From: Bacteroidales bacterium
GTDB taxonomy: Bacteria > Bacteroidota > Bacteroidia > Bacteroidales > FEN-979
Length of the DNA stretch: 32,954 nt
Reading direction: 5' to 3'
Assembly (NCBI GenBank): GCA_014860625.1
Contig: JACZJJ010000137.1
Coordinates: 1-32,954 of the forward strand
Shown here: piece by piece, positions 7,569 to 16,502 of the stretch
Layout: each line of letters opens with the position of its first letter
How positions within the stretch are numbered: the first letter of the stretch is position 1
Notes under the pieces: generated by a model
The model's input: the letters and a program-made list of their open reading frames with translations, nothing else
What the model was told of the DNA's origin: nothing
Databases searched by the model: none
Position numbers and translations under genes: made by a program

Positions 7569-8687
7569 ATGGAAGAAAACGAAGTAAAACAGACGAAGCC
7601 AGAGGAGAATTCATTCCTGAGCAGGGGTTGTTGCCAGCCACCCCAGCCCGGCCAGAAAAATGACCGGGTTTTCAAGCATCGTTGCGCCAAGTTCGACACC
7701 TTCGACTGGTTTGTAAACATCCCTGTCCCAACGGGACACCCTCCTTTCGACATCGTGGAGGTGAGGTTTAAAAACAGCCGGAAAGATTTTTTTCGCATCA
7801 CCCCCGACTTGATTCTTCAGGTGGGAGACATGATTGCCGTTGAAGCCTCTCCCGGTCACGACATCGGCATCGTTACCATGACCGGAGATCTTGTGAAGCT
7901 TCAACTCAGATCGAAAGGCATCGATCCGGCTTCCGAGGAGATGAGGAAGGTGTACCGGAAAGCACGGATCACCGATGTGGAGAAATGGATCACTGCTGTG
8001 GATCTGGAGGTTGCAACGCTGTATAAAGCACGCCAGATTGCAGACAAGCTGGGCCTCTCCATGAAAATCAACGACGTAGAGTACCAGGGCGATCAAACGA
8101 AAGCGATCTTTTATTATACTGCAGATGACCGTGTCGACTTCAGGGAGCTGATCAAGCTGCTGGCCGATGAATTCAAGGTGCGGATCGAGATGAGGCAGAT
8201 CGGTGCACGTCAGGAGGCCAGCAGGCTGGGAGGTATCGGATCGTGCGGGAGGGAACTCTGCTGTTCCACCTGGATGAACCAGTTCCATTCGGTGACAACC
8301 CAGGCCGCCCGTGTCCAGCAGCTGTCGCTCAACCCGCAGAAACTGGCGGGACAATGCAGCAAGCTGAAGTGCTGTCTCAATTACGAATACGAAGTTTACC
8401 TGGATGCCCTGAAGGATTTTCCCAACAACGAAATTGTTCTGAAGACGAAAAAAGGAGATGCCATCCATCAGAAGACCGACATCTTCAACAAGATGATGTG
8501 GTACTCTTACACCAGGGATCCTCATAACCAGATGGCGATCCCTGTCAGCAACGTACTCCGGATCATTGAAGAGAATAAAAACGGGAAAACACCACCAAAC
8601 CTGGAAGACTTCTCCAACATCACCGAACAGAAAACCAATTTCGATAACGGCCTCCAGGACGAACTGAGTTACCTGGATCATTCCTAA
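7569..8687 (+). CDS. ricT: PSP1 domain protein, RicT/YaaT-like
   Basis: A 372-residue homologue of RicT (YaaT), which in Bacillus acts with RicA and RicF in an iron-sulfur complex affecting mRNA maturation and phosphorelay. Its role in Bacteroidota is not established. The PSP1 core covers roughly residues 55-280. It has the conserved cysteine pairs in GSCGRELCCSTW (Cys226, 231, 232) and GQCSKLKCCLNYE (Cys263, 268, 269), candidates for cluster binding. A C-terminal extension of about 90 residues, rich in charged and polar residues, follows the core. It starts at the ATG at 7569 behind a TAnnTTTG motif and leads an operon with gldH (10-bp gap) and PBP1A (18-bp gap), an arrangement I recall from other Bacteroidota. 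Confidence 0.9.
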   Translation: MEENEVKQTKPEENSFLSRGCCQPPQPGQKNDRVFKHRCAKFDTFDWFVNIPVPTGHPPFDIVEVRFKNSRKDFFRITPDLILQVGDMIAVEASPGHDIGIVTMTGDLVKLQLRSKGIDPASEEMRKVYRKARITDVEKWITAVDLEVATLYKARQIADKLGLSMKINDVEYQGDQTKAIFYYTADDRVDFRELIKLLADEFKVRIEMRQIGARQEASRLGGIGSCGRELCCSTWMNQFHSVTTQAARVQQLSLNPQKLAGQCSKLKCCLNYEYEVYLDALKDFPNNEIVLKTKKGDAIHQKTDIFNKMMWYSYTRDPHNQMAIPVSNVLRIIEENKNGKTPPNLEDFSNITEQKTNFDNGLQDELSYLDHS

Positions 8688-8697
8688 GCAGGACAGA

Positions 8698-9192
8698 ATG
8701 ATCATGACCCGTATACGCCTTATCCATCGGATCAACTCCTTTCTCCTGACCGGACTCCTCCTGGTTCTGCTCACATCCTGCCACGATAACAGGGTGTTTG
8801 AGGAGAGCATTAAAATTGACCAGGGCACATGGGCTGCAGATAACATTCTGGGCTTTTCTGCCGTTATATCTGATACCCTGTGCGGGTATAGCATGTATAT
8901 AGACGTTCGAAATGATATCAGTTATTCATACAGCAACCTCTACTTTTTCATGAAAACCGTCTTCCCGAACGGGCGGATTGCCCGGGATACGATCGAGTGC
9001 ATGCTGGCCGGATATGACGGTAAGTGGCTTGGGTCGGGCAGCGGAAACGTACGGTTCAACAGGTTTCTGTTTCAGAAAGATATCCGGCTGCCTGTTTCGG
9101 GCAGTTACCGGTTTGAACTGGAACAGGCCATGCGGGTGGAGGAGCTGAAAGGAATCCTGGATATCGGGTTTCGGATCGACAAGGTCAACTAA
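8698..9192 (+). CDS. gldH: gliding motility lipoprotein GldH
   Basis: A 164-residue lipoprotein. The N-terminus has a basic stretch, a hydrophobic core (FLLTGLLLVLL) and the lipobox LTSC with Cys28 as the lipidation site. The mature part resembles GldH: an early FEESIKI segment, then SYSYSNLYFFMKTVFPNG followed by RDTIECMLAGYDGKWLGSG, and LPVSGSYRFELEQAMR near the end. In gliding Flavobacteriia GldH is needed for motility. Many non-gliding Bacteroidota retain it, so its presence does not prove motility. The position between the RicT-like gene and PBP1A supports the identification. Confidence 0.85.
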   Translation: MIMTRIRLIHRINSFLLTGLLLVLLTSCHDNRVFEESIKIDQGTWAADNILGFSAVISDTLCGYSMYIDVRNDISYSYSNLYFFMKTVFPNGRIARDTIECMLAGYDGKWLGSGSGNVRFNRFLFQKDIRLPVSGSYRFELEQAMRVEELKGILDIGFRIDKVN

Positions 9193-9210
9193 ACGAGCAT
9201 TTTATCAGGC

Positions 9211-11481
9211 ATGGGAGCGAAAAAGAAACAAAAGCTGACACCCAAAAAAGCACGGCGGTTCATCTGGGGCTTCTGGGTCACCTATTTCCTCGGACTGATC
9301 CTGGTGGCTGCCCTGTTCATCTCTATCGGATATGGCCTCTTCGGGAAGATTCCCAGCTTTACGGAACTCGAAAATCCGGAGAGCAACCAGGCTACCGAGA
9401 TCTTCTCTTCCGACGGCAAGCTCCTGGGCAAGTATTATGTTGAAAACCGATCGAATATCCACTACCAGGATCTCTCTCCCAATATCGTAAATGCCCTGAT
9501 TGCCACTGAGGATGCCCGTTTTGAAAGCCACTCGGGCATCGATGTGAAAGCTACGGGAAGAATGATCTTTGGCATCATGACAGGAACCGACAAGGGAGGA
9601 GGCAGCACCATCACGCAGCAGCTTGCCAAAAACCTCTTTCCCCGGAAGCCGAGGTATTCGAAGATGGAACTCGCCGTGATGAAACTCAAGGAGTGGGTGA
9701 CAGCCGTGAAGCTTGAACGCAACTACTCCAAGCAGGAGATCATTGCGATGTACCTCAATACGGTCGATTTCGGCAGCATGTCGTTTGGGATCAAATCGGC
9801 CGCCAAGACCTATTTCAACAAAACTCCCGATCAGCTCAATCCCGATGAGGCTGCGCTGATGATCGGCATCCTGAAGGCTCCGACATTTTTCAGCCCGGTA
9901 CGCAACCCCGACCGTGCCTGGTCTCGCCGCAACATCGTGCTGGGCCAGATGGAGAAGTACGGGTATCTCTCGGCCATAGAATATGACTCCCTGCGCCAGT
10001 TGCCGGTGGATATGTCGGGCTACAAGCTCCAGGACCACACGACCGGGCTGGCTACCTACTTCAGGGAGTACCTGCGGATGTATCTCACCGAATGGTGCAA
10101 CAGTCACTCCAAGGAGGATGGCACACCATATAACCTTTACCGCGACGGACTGAAAGTCTATACTACAATCAATACCCTCCTGCAGAATTATGCCGAAGAG
10201 GCGGTTCGGGAATACCTGGGTAAAGAGCTGCAGCCCTCCTTCTTCAGCCACTGGAAAGGCCATAAAAACGCTCCCTTTGTTTTTGAAAAGCATGAAGGTG
10301 CCGAGATACAGAAGTTGATGACCTCTGCCATGCGGCGAACCGACCGCTACTACCGTCTGAAAAAAGAGGGTTACTCGGAAGAGGAGATCATTACGAACTT
10401 CCAGCAACCGGTAAATATGAAGGTCTTCTCATGGAACGGGCCTATTGATACGGTGCTCACTCCCCTGGATTCGATTCGCTATTACAAATTTTTCCTGCAG
10501 GCCGGACTAATGTCGATGGATCCCCATACCGGCTATATCCGGGCTTATGTGGGCGGCATCGACAACAAGTACTTCCAGTACGACCATGTGATCCTGAGCA
10601 AGCGGCAGGTAGGCTCTACCTTCAAGCCGTTCCTCTACACCCTGGCGATCCAGGAGGGGGAGACACCCTGTACCCGATATCCCAACGTGCAACCCGTTAT
10701 TGAACTCTGGAACGGCGACAAATGGGCTCCCGAGAATTCCAGCAACGACCTGATCGGCGAAGAGGTGACCCTGAAGTGGGCGCTCGCCAACTCCAACAAC
10801 TGGATCAGCGGGCAGCTGATGAAAAAATATTCGCCGCAGGATGTGATCACCATTGCACGCAAGATGGGAGTGACCAGTTACATCCCTCCTGTCTATTCCA
10901 TCGCACTTGGCTCGGCCGATCTATCTCTTTATGAGATGGTTGGAGCTATGAGCACATTCCCGAACAAAGGGCAGTGGATCGAACCGATCTTCATCACCCG
11001 CATCGAGGATAAATTCGGCAACGTGCTGGAACAGTTCGTTCCCAAACAGCAGGAAGCCATCAGCGAACAAACGGCATACCTGATGGTCGAGATGCTGAAA
11101 GGGGTTGTGGAGTACGGAACCAGTGTTCGGTTGAAGTACAAATACGGCTTCACCAATGAGATCGCCGGGAAGACAGGAACAACACAAAACCAGAGCGACG
11201 GATGGTTCATGGGGATCACGCCTGACCTCGTAACCGGCATTTGGGTGGGGTGTGAGGACAGGGCTGCCCATTTCCGCACATTGACTCTTGGTCAGGGTGC
11301 CAACATGGCTCTCCCGATCTGGGCACACTACATGCAGAAGGTCTATGCCGACTCACTCAATACCGGGATTTACAAAAAACCTTTCCCCAAGCCTTCATTC
11401 GAGCTGAACGTAACCTTCAACTGCGATTCATTGCTCAGGGGCAATAACAAATCCGACAAGAATAGGTTTGATGAGTTCTAG
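9211..11481 (+). CDS. mrcA: penicillin-binding protein 1A (bifunctional transglycosylase/transpeptidase)
   Basis: A 756-residue class A PBP that polymerises and cross-links peptidoglycan in the periplasm. A short cytoplasmic tail rich in Lys/Arg precedes one membrane segment (about 20-45). The GT51 transglycosylase domain shows Glu100 in TEDARFESHSGID and the GGSTITQQLAKNLF motif. The transpeptidase domain has Ser469 in GSTFKP, the SNN motif at 528-530 and KTGTT beginning at Lys654. All catalytic motifs are present. It is the last gene of the ricT-gldH operon. Its TAG stop overlaps by four bases, head to head, with the stop of the convergent oxidoreductase gene (shared CTAG). Confidence 0.95.
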   Translation: MGAKKKQKLTPKKARRFIWGFWVTYFLGLILVAALFISIGYGLFGKIPSFTELENPESNQATEIFSSDGKLLGKYYVENRSNIHYQDLSPNIVNALIATEDARFESHSGIDVKATGRMIFGIMTGTDKGGGSTITQQLAKNLFPRKPRYSKMELAVMKLKEWVTAVKLERNYSKQEIIAMYLNTVDFGSMSFGIKSAAKTYFNKTPDQLNPDEAALMIGILKAPTFFSPVRNPDRAWSRRNIVLGQMEKYGYLSAIEYDSLRQLPVDMSGYKLQDHTTGLATYFREYLRMYLTEWCNSHSKEDGTPYNLYRDGLKVYTTINTLLQNYAEEAVREYLGKELQPSFFSHWKGHKNAPFVFEKHEGAEIQKLMTSAMRRTDRYYRLKKEGYSEEEIITNFQQPVNMKVFSWNGPIDTVLTPLDSIRYYKFFLQAGLMSMDPHTGYIRAYVGGIDNKYFQYDHVILSKRQVGSTFKPFLYTLAIQEGETPCTRYPNVQPVIELWNGDKWAPENSSNDLIGEEVTLKWALANSNNWISGQLMKKYSPQDVITIARKMGVTSYIPPVYSIALGSADLSLYEMVGAMSTFPNKGQWIEPIFITRIEDKFGNVLEQFVPKQQEAISEQTAYLMVEMLKGVVEYGTSVRLKYKYGFTNEIAGKTGTTQNQSDGWFMGITPDLVTGIWVGCEDRAAHFRTLTLGQGANMALPIWAHYMQKVYADSLNTGIYKKPFPKPSFELNVTFNCDSLLRGNNKSDKNRFDEF

Positions 11482-12620
11482 TCGTCGGACCGCTTGATCG
11501 ACTCGCGGTAGTTGACTCCCCGCGCTTTAAGTCCGGCAAGGAGGAAATTCACGCATTCCGGTTTTTTCCCGAGGAATTCAGGCACCGTGATGCCTTTGTG
11601 GGTATAGAGGCCTTTGGCGATCATCCGCAGGGCAACGGTGGCCGTATAGCCGGTGGTACGTGCCATGGAGTGGACGCGGGTTACCGGGTCGTAGGTGTCG
11701 AACAGGTCGTAAATGTACCTCATCCGCTTGTTCTCTTTCCTGCCTTCAATGATCACCTTCATGATGGTGATGTCGACCTCTCCCTCTTTCAGCTTCCATT
11801 TTGGGAAGAGGAGCTTCGCCGTTAGATCGATTGGCCTGATCTGCGAGCCGTTTACCTCAATGGCATCCTGGCTGAAAAAACCGGTTTCACGAAGCACCTT
11901 CATTTTTTCGATATGGCCGGGATAGCGCAAGGTCTTCTCCTTCATGCTGGGCGCCTTGATGTTATGGATCAGTGAGCGGAGTCCGTCGGAGTTGAAGGCT
12001 TCCAGCGTACCAATGCCATTGAAATTCATCAGCTCGGCATCGGAGAGAGCCGGTTTCACCACGATCTTTCCGTTTTCAACCAGCCGGGCAGGCCGGGTAT
12101 ACTCTTCAATCACGTCGATCGGAGAAAATCCAGCCTTGTACTCAAACGGCCACTCTCTCACCTGGGGAAGTCCGCCTACATAATAGGCCACCTTATCGGT
12201 TTGGTCGAGGAGGTGATCGGCATACCCGATCAGCACGTTGCACATGCCGGGCGCCACGCCGCAATCCATGATGGCCGTCACGCCTTTTTTACGGGCCAGG
12301 GCATCCAGCTCAAACGGATCTTCAATAAAAAAGGCGATATCAACCACGTTTTTGCCCGCCTCAATGATGGCTTTCAGTGTTTTGAACCCCATGAAGCCGG
12401 GAACGGCGTTGATCACCATGTCGTAGCTGCTCACCAGCCGGGTGACCTCTTCCGGAAAGCTGAGGTCCATGTGAATGGGCTTGATACGGCTCATGTCGGC
12501 CAGCTTCTGAAGGACTTCCTTGTTGTTGTCGGCAACCGTTACCTGGAAGTCTTCCTCCTTCGCCAGATCCAGTGCCATAGGGCCGCCTACAAGGCCGCCT
12601 CCCAGAATGATAATTTTCAT
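11478..12620 (-). CDS. saccharopine dehydrogenase-family oxidoreductase
   Basis: A 380-residue NAD(P)-dependent oxidoreductase. It starts with the dinucleotide-binding motif ILGGGLVGGPMALDLA (residues 4-19), then INAVPGFMGFKTLKA and CGVAPGMCNVLIG, both typical of the LYS9-type saccharopine dehydrogenase/lysine dehydrogenase superfamily. The C-terminal half has KTLRYPGHIEKMKVL, also typical. The exact substrate (saccharopine, lysine or a carboxy-polyamine) cannot be decided. No lysine-catabolism gene adjoins it. It overlaps the upstream glycosyltransferase gene by four bases, implying translational coupling. Its stop shares CTAG with the convergent PBP1A gene. Confidence 0.88.
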   Translation of the reverse strand: MKIIILGGGLVGGPMALDLAKEEDFQVTVADNNKEVLQKLADMSRIKPIHMDLSFPEEVTRLVSSYDMVINAVPGFMGFKTLKAIIEAGKNVVDIAFFIEDPFELDALARKKGVTAIMDCGVAPGMCNVLIGYADHLLDQTDKVAYYVGGLPQVREWPFEYKAGFSPIDVIEEYTRPARLVENGKIVVKPALSDAELMNFNGIGTLEAFNSDGLRSLIHNIKAPSMKEKTLRYPGHIEKMKVLRETGFFSQDAIEVNGSQIRPIDLTAKLLFPKWKLKEGEVDITIMKVIIEGRKENKRMRYIYDLFDTYDPVTRVHSMARTTGYTATVALRMIAKGLYTHKGITVPEFLGKKPECVNFLLAGLKARGVNYRESIKRSDD

Positions 12621-13369
12621 ATCTTTTTAACTTCAAAAATCTTCAGTTTTATCAGTCCCCGTTTTTGCAAGAAATAGGACCAGGACGTTGTCATAACGCC
12701 AATACCATATTTCATGCTCTGGCTGAAATTGATCGAGGATGCTTCGGGGAAATATTTGGTAGGGCAGGTCATTTCTGCTATCTCAAATCCGGCATAGAAG
12801 ATCTGAGCGAGCATCTGGTTGTCGAAAATGAAATTATTTGAATTGGCCTGGTAATTGATGGTTTCAAGCACCTGACGTGAGAATGCACGGTAACCCGTAT
12901 GATATTCCGAAAGTTTCTGACTCATCAGGATGTTCTGGCTCAGGGTCAGGATCCGGTTGAAGTAATACTTGTAAGCGGGCATTCCTCCTTTTTTCGCACC
13001 CCTTCCCAGAATCCTGGAACCGATGACCACGGGGTATATGTCCTGGGCAATAATGTATGCCATTGAAGGGATGAGCTTAGGGGTGTACTGGTAATCGGGA
13101 TGCAGCATGATCACGATGTCGCCTCCCAGTTCAAGCGCCTTATCGTAGCAGGATTTCTGGTTACCGCCGTAACCTTTGTTGTTGTCGTGGGAAATGATAT
13201 GCCTGATCCCTATCCTGCGGGCCAGATCCAACGTTTGGTCAGTGCTGCAATCGTCGACAAGGATCACCTCATCCACCAGATCGAAAGGGATCTCCGAATA
13301 GGTCTGTTCCAGCGTTTTCTCAGCGTTATATGCCGGGAGAACAACGATTATTTTCCTGTCTTTGAGCAA
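12617..13369 (-). CDS. family 2 glycosyltransferase
   Basis: A 250-residue GT-A fold glycosyltransferase, probably acting at the inner membrane face on a nucleotide-sugar donor. It shows VVLPAYNAEKTL at the N-terminus, VDDCSTDQTL as the nucleotide-binding Asp region, HDNNKGYGGNQKSCY, and HPDYQYTP at the place of the second metal-binding Asp. It resembles polyprenyl-phosphate mannose/glucose synthases but lacks C-terminal membrane segments. The only start is TTG (13367-13369), because a TAA lies in frame four codons upstream and the next Met is deep in the domain. A TACTTTTG element lies about 20 bases upstream. It is translationally coupled to the downstream oxidoreductase gene. Confidence 0.9.
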   Translation of the reverse strand: MLKDRKIIVVLPAYNAEKTLEQTYSEIPFDLVDEVILVDDCSTDQTLDLARRIGIRHIISHDNNKGYGGNQKSCYDKALELGGDIVIMLHPDYQYTPKLIPSMAYIIAQDIYPVVIGSRILGRGAKKGGMPAYKYYFNRILTLSQNILMSQKLSEYHTGYRAFSRQVLETINYQANSNNFIFDNQMLAQIFYAGFEIAEMTCPTKYFPEASSINFSQSMKYGIGVMTTSWSYFLQKRGLIKLKIFEVKKI

Positions 13370-13387
13370 CGAGAAGCTTTAAGAAGG

Positions 13388-13395
13388 CAAAAGTA
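13388..13395 (-). promoter_or_regulatory. candidate -7 element for the GT2/oxidoreductase pair
   Basis: On the minus strand the sequence is TACTTTTG, a match to TAnnTTTG, about 20 bases upstream of the TTG start of the glycosyltransferase. A TTTA lies about 20 bases further upstream at the -33 position. This suggests the two-gene unit has its own promoter, separate from the GT-C gene upstream. Confidence 0.5.
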
Positions 13396-13419
13396 TCAAT
13401 TTTGGTTGAATAAATATGC

Positions 13420-14931
13420 CTATCTGACAGAAGATCCATTTACTGCGGATGGGGTTGAATCGTGTTCATATTCAACCCATGCTATATTGACAAATCCTTC
13501 CGACCAGGTTTTAAGGATCGTGTACTTGTAATTCTTCCAGTTGGGAATGTTATCGGGTTCCCACGTATAAAATATAAGTCCGTACCGGGTCTTTTTCTGA
13601 AAATTACCTGAAACGGGCAGGGGATCCCCGCTGAGATAACCGTTTCTTTTGTCCTTCAGGGCCTGGTAAACAGGAAAGTTCGCTTCAATGGTATCATTTC
13701 TCCAGGGTTGCTTTTCGGCCCATGAGATAGCATCCTTGGTTATCTTTATGGTACTGGTATAGGACATATCTCCGAAAGGGAATCTGTACATATCCGGATA
13801 TCCTTTAATTACGCCAAAGAAAGCTGCTAATGCTGTAACCAAGACAGGACCCATGAATCTGAACCTTGGAACAATTCTTTCCGTTACTTTAAAGAATGTA
13901 TGAACCCCGCCCAGGATAATGAAAGGGATTCCGTAAAGAATGTAACGTGTGAGATAGTAGTTGAAGACGGCAAAGAGAAAGACAAAGAGGACGAAAAGCG
14001 AGAAAACCATTATTGCATTTGCATTAAGCGGAATTTTAAGCTGTTTTCTGAAAATGCACAATACAATACCTGCGAGAAAACTGACACCGGTCGGCCATTT
14101 TCCGAAGTTTATGAACATTTCATTCAGGATGCGTTGCCCGATAGGATATATCGTATCCCAGGTGAAGTGTATATAGCCGATATGCTCGGGAAAGAGGTAC
14201 CATCCGTTCTGGATTTTCTGAACGATCAGGAAAAGGCCGAATACAAGTAACGGAACCAGGCTCAGGGAGAAAAGTTTAATACTTTTCAGGGAAAACAATT
14301 CCCTCTTGCTCAGGGCTTCTATAAAAAGCACCAGCATAGCCACAGCAGGGATCACGATCGCCGATTCCTTGGTCATGATCGCCAGGGATGAGGAGACAGC
14401 ATACAGGATCCACCTATGCCTCACTATTCCCCAGACACTGAGGATGGAAAACAGGGTTAACATCATCTCCGGGAGGACAATTACCGACATGGTATAGAAT
14501 GTAGGTTGGATCATTAAAAGGATGGAGGCAAAAAAGGCAGTCAGGGGATTGAATTCCTTCCGGGCAAAAAGAAAAAATACAACAACCGTCAAGACAGTAA
14601 CGCTCATCGCATAAATGTGCCCGGCAAGGACAGTCTCACCAAAGAGTTTGAATACAAGTGCCGTTATGAACGTAAAAAGGAGCGGATGTCCTCTCGAAAA
14701 GAGAGGCTCCAGGCACGAGGGCAAAAGACCGATATGCCCCGTATCTTTCATCAGGAAGGCAGCAGGAACATAAACACCCATCTCATCCCATTCAAAAGGC
14801 AGGATCATTTCTCTGATCTTTAAAAGGATAAAAACAATAATCCCTAGGGTCAGCAGTATTTCGTACGGATGTTTCCTTAAGAACATCGGTACGTTAGAAA
14901 AGTAAGTGGATGAATTGGCAGAATCAATCAT
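13420..14931 (-). CDS. GT-C family membrane glycosyltransferase (PMT/ArnT-like)
   Basis: A 503-residue multi-spanning protein with about ten hydrophobic segments. The Asp-Glu pair in FEWDEMGVYVPAAFL, just after the first membrane helix, is the usual acceptor/metal site of lipid-linked-sugar-dependent GT-C transferases. SLAIMTKESAIVIPA is typical of the PMT_2 group, and LFSRGHPLLFTFITALVFK resembles its GHPPL loop. The C-terminal ~120 residues form a soluble part. It would transfer a sugar from a polyprenyl-phosphate donor to a lipid, glycan or protein on the periplasmic face. It is divergent from the MBOAT gene with a 78-bp gap and lies upstream of the GT2 gene, which could make the lipid-linked donor. 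That coupling is inference. Confidence 0.82.
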   Translation of the reverse strand: MIDSANSSTYFSNVPMFLRKHPYEILLTLGIIVFILLKIREMILPFEWDEMGVYVPAAFLMKDTGHIGLLPSCLEPLFSRGHPLLFTFITALVFKLFGETVLAGHIYAMSVTVLTVVVFFLFARKEFNPLTAFFASILLMIQPTFYTMSVIVLPEMMLTLFSILSVWGIVRHRWILYAVSSSLAIMTKESAIVIPAVAMLVLFIEALSKRELFSLKSIKLFSLSLVPLLVFGLFLIVQKIQNGWYLFPEHIGYIHFTWDTIYPIGQRILNEMFINFGKWPTGVSFLAGIVLCIFRKQLKIPLNANAIMVFSLFVLFVFLFAVFNYYLTRYILYGIPFIILGGVHTFFKVTERIVPRFRFMGPVLVTALAAFFGVIKGYPDMYRFPFGDMSYTSTIKITKDAISWAEKQPWRNDTIEANFPVYQALKDKRNGYLSGDPLPVSGNFQKKTRYGLIFYTWEPDNIPNWKNYKYTILKTWSEGFVNIAWVEYEHDSTPSAVNGSSVR

Positions 14932-14981
14932 AGCTATTTGATGTTAACTCAAAAGGGTTTATTAAGAGAAGGTAAAAATAC

Positions 14982-14989
14982 TATTTTTG
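14982..14989 (+). promoter_or_regulatory. candidate promoter for the MBOAT-DHHW operon
   Basis: TATTTTTG matches TAnnTTTG, 21 bp before the MBOAT ATG. A TTTA at about 14957-14960 sits close to the -33 position. It is the best-supported promoter in the window because both elements have near-consensus spacing. Confidence 0.55.
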
Positions 14990-15009
14990 TGGCTTATTAT
15001 TAGTCCCTG

Positions 15010-16500
15010 ATGCTTTTCACCACTCTATTGTTCATTTTTCTTTTCCTCCCATTCACACTTCTGTTTTATTTTATTGCTTCCCCGAAGTTTAAGGCTCCGA
15101 TTCTCTTTCTGGCCAGTCTCATTTTTTGTGCATGGGGAGGATTTTCATATACATCGGTGCTGCTCGGCTCCATCGTGGTGAATTATGTTTCTGGTATTCT
15201 GATAGGTAGTGCAAAAGAAGAGAAAGGCCGGAAAAACTGGTTTGTTGTTGGAATTGTCGCCAACATTCTCCTGCTGGTCGTGTTCAAATACACCAACTTC
15301 CTGGTGGATAACGTCAATGTTCTCACAGGCTTGTTCATGTGGGACGAACTTGTTGTAAATGCTATCATCCTCCCAATAGGAATATCTTTTTATACCTTCA
15401 AGGCGATCAGTTACCTGATCAGTGTCAAACGCCGGGAGGTAGAAGTGCAGTCGAACATCATTCAACTAGGTCTCTATATTTCGCTTTTCCCTCAACTTAT
15501 GGCCGGCCCTATTGACCGGTACCGGACGCTGGCGCCGCAGCTGGCCAACCCCTCACCCACCATCGAACTGTTTGCGTCCGGCATCCGTCGGTTTACCCTT
15601 GGCCTGGCGAAGAAACTGATCATCGCCAATTCCCTGGCATACACCACCTCTGAAATCTTCGGACAGCCTCTGATGCAGATGGAAGTCTCCCTGGCCTGGT
15701 TCGCGGCCTTCCTGTATATGCTCCAGATCTACATCGACTTTTCAGCTTATACTGATATGGCAATCGGTTTGGGAAGGATGTTCGGCTTCCGGTTTATGGA
15801 AAATTTCGACTTCCCATATATTTCCAGGTCGGTGCATGAATTCTGGCGCCGGTGGCACATCTCGCTCTCCTTCTGGCTAAGGGATTATCTCTTTCTGCCT
15901 ATCGCTTACTCGACTTCACGGAAATTGGTAAAAAGAAGATATTTCAACATCAAGAGCGACTACCTGATCTACCTGCCTGCTGCCATGGTAACGTTTATCA
16001 TCTGTGGTATCTGGCACGGAGCCGCCTGGTCGTTTCTGGTTTGGGGGCTCATCCATGGGCTCTTCCTCGTTTTTGAACGGATCGGGCTCTCCCGTTTCCT
16101 GAAACGAACGTACCCCGTGGTCCGGCACGGATACCTGTTGCTGTTCCTCCTCCTCTCGTGGATATTTTTCAGGTCTGCCACCCTGGAAGAAGCCTTTACC
16201 TACATCGGGGTAATGGCTGGCCTGTCGGAGCCGTCCGCGACCTCCCCCGGAATCCTGCAATTCCTTGATCTACAGCTGATACTGGCACTGATTCTGGGTG
16301 TTGGAGGATCAACTAAAATCCTTGACAACTCCATCAGGAAGCTCAGCCAGGGTTTCGGGGCGAAGCGACTGGTTGTTCGGAATGTCTCCTTTCAGATGTA
16401 TGAGATCGGGTCGGTCCTTTTTGTTGTTGGTATCCTGCTCCTCTCCGTACTTTTCATCGTGTCGGAAACCAACAGATCATTCCTCTACTTCCAATTCTGA
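15010..16500 (+). CDS. MBOAT family O-acyltransferase (AlgI-like)
   Basis: A 496-residue polytopic membrane protein of the AlgI/DltB family, which passes acetyl groups across the inner membrane for glycan O-acetylation. Diagnostic motifs: LFPQLMAGPIDRYRTLAPQL (159-178), YIDFSAYTDMAIGLGRMFGF (241-260), EFWRRWHISLSFWLRDYLF (277-295, His283) and CGIWHGAAWSF (332-342, catalytic His336). The length and the number of helices fit the family. Two bases separate it from the downstream DHHW protein, the usual AlgI-AlgJ-type pairing, so it very probably supplies that enzyme. The acetylated polymer is unknown. Confidence 0.94.
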   Translation: MLFTTLLFIFLFLPFTLLFYFIASPKFKAPILFLASLIFCAWGGFSYTSVLLGSIVVNYVSGILIGSAKEEKGRKNWFVVGIVANILLLVVFKYTNFLVDNVNVLTGLFMWDELVVNAIILPIGISFYTFKAISYLISVKRREVEVQSNIIQLGLYISLFPQLMAGPIDRYRTLAPQLANPSPTIELFASGIRRFTLGLAKKLIIANSLAYTTSEIFGQPLMQMEVSLAWFAAFLYMLQIYIDFSAYTDMAIGLGRMFGFRFMENFDFPYISRSVHEFWRRWHISLSFWLRDYLFLPIAYSTSRKLVKRRYFNIKSDYLIYLPAAMVTFIICGIWHGAAWSFLVWGLIHGLFLVFERIGLSRFLKRTYPVVRHGYLLLFLLLSWIFFRSATLEEAFTYIGVMAGLSEPSATSPGILQFLDLQLILALILGVGGSTKILDNSIRKLSQGFGAKRLVVRNVSFQMYEIGSVLFVVGILLLSVLFIVSETNRSFLYFQF

Positions 16501-16502
16501 TT

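Noticed and set aside
7611-8894. A 427-codon open frame on the minus strand across the RicT-like gene
   Set aside because: It has no recognisable motif and lies antisense to a protein with conserved cysteine motifs; it is a composition shadow. The same holds for long antisense frames at 9205-10407 (minus) and 1270-2226 (plus).
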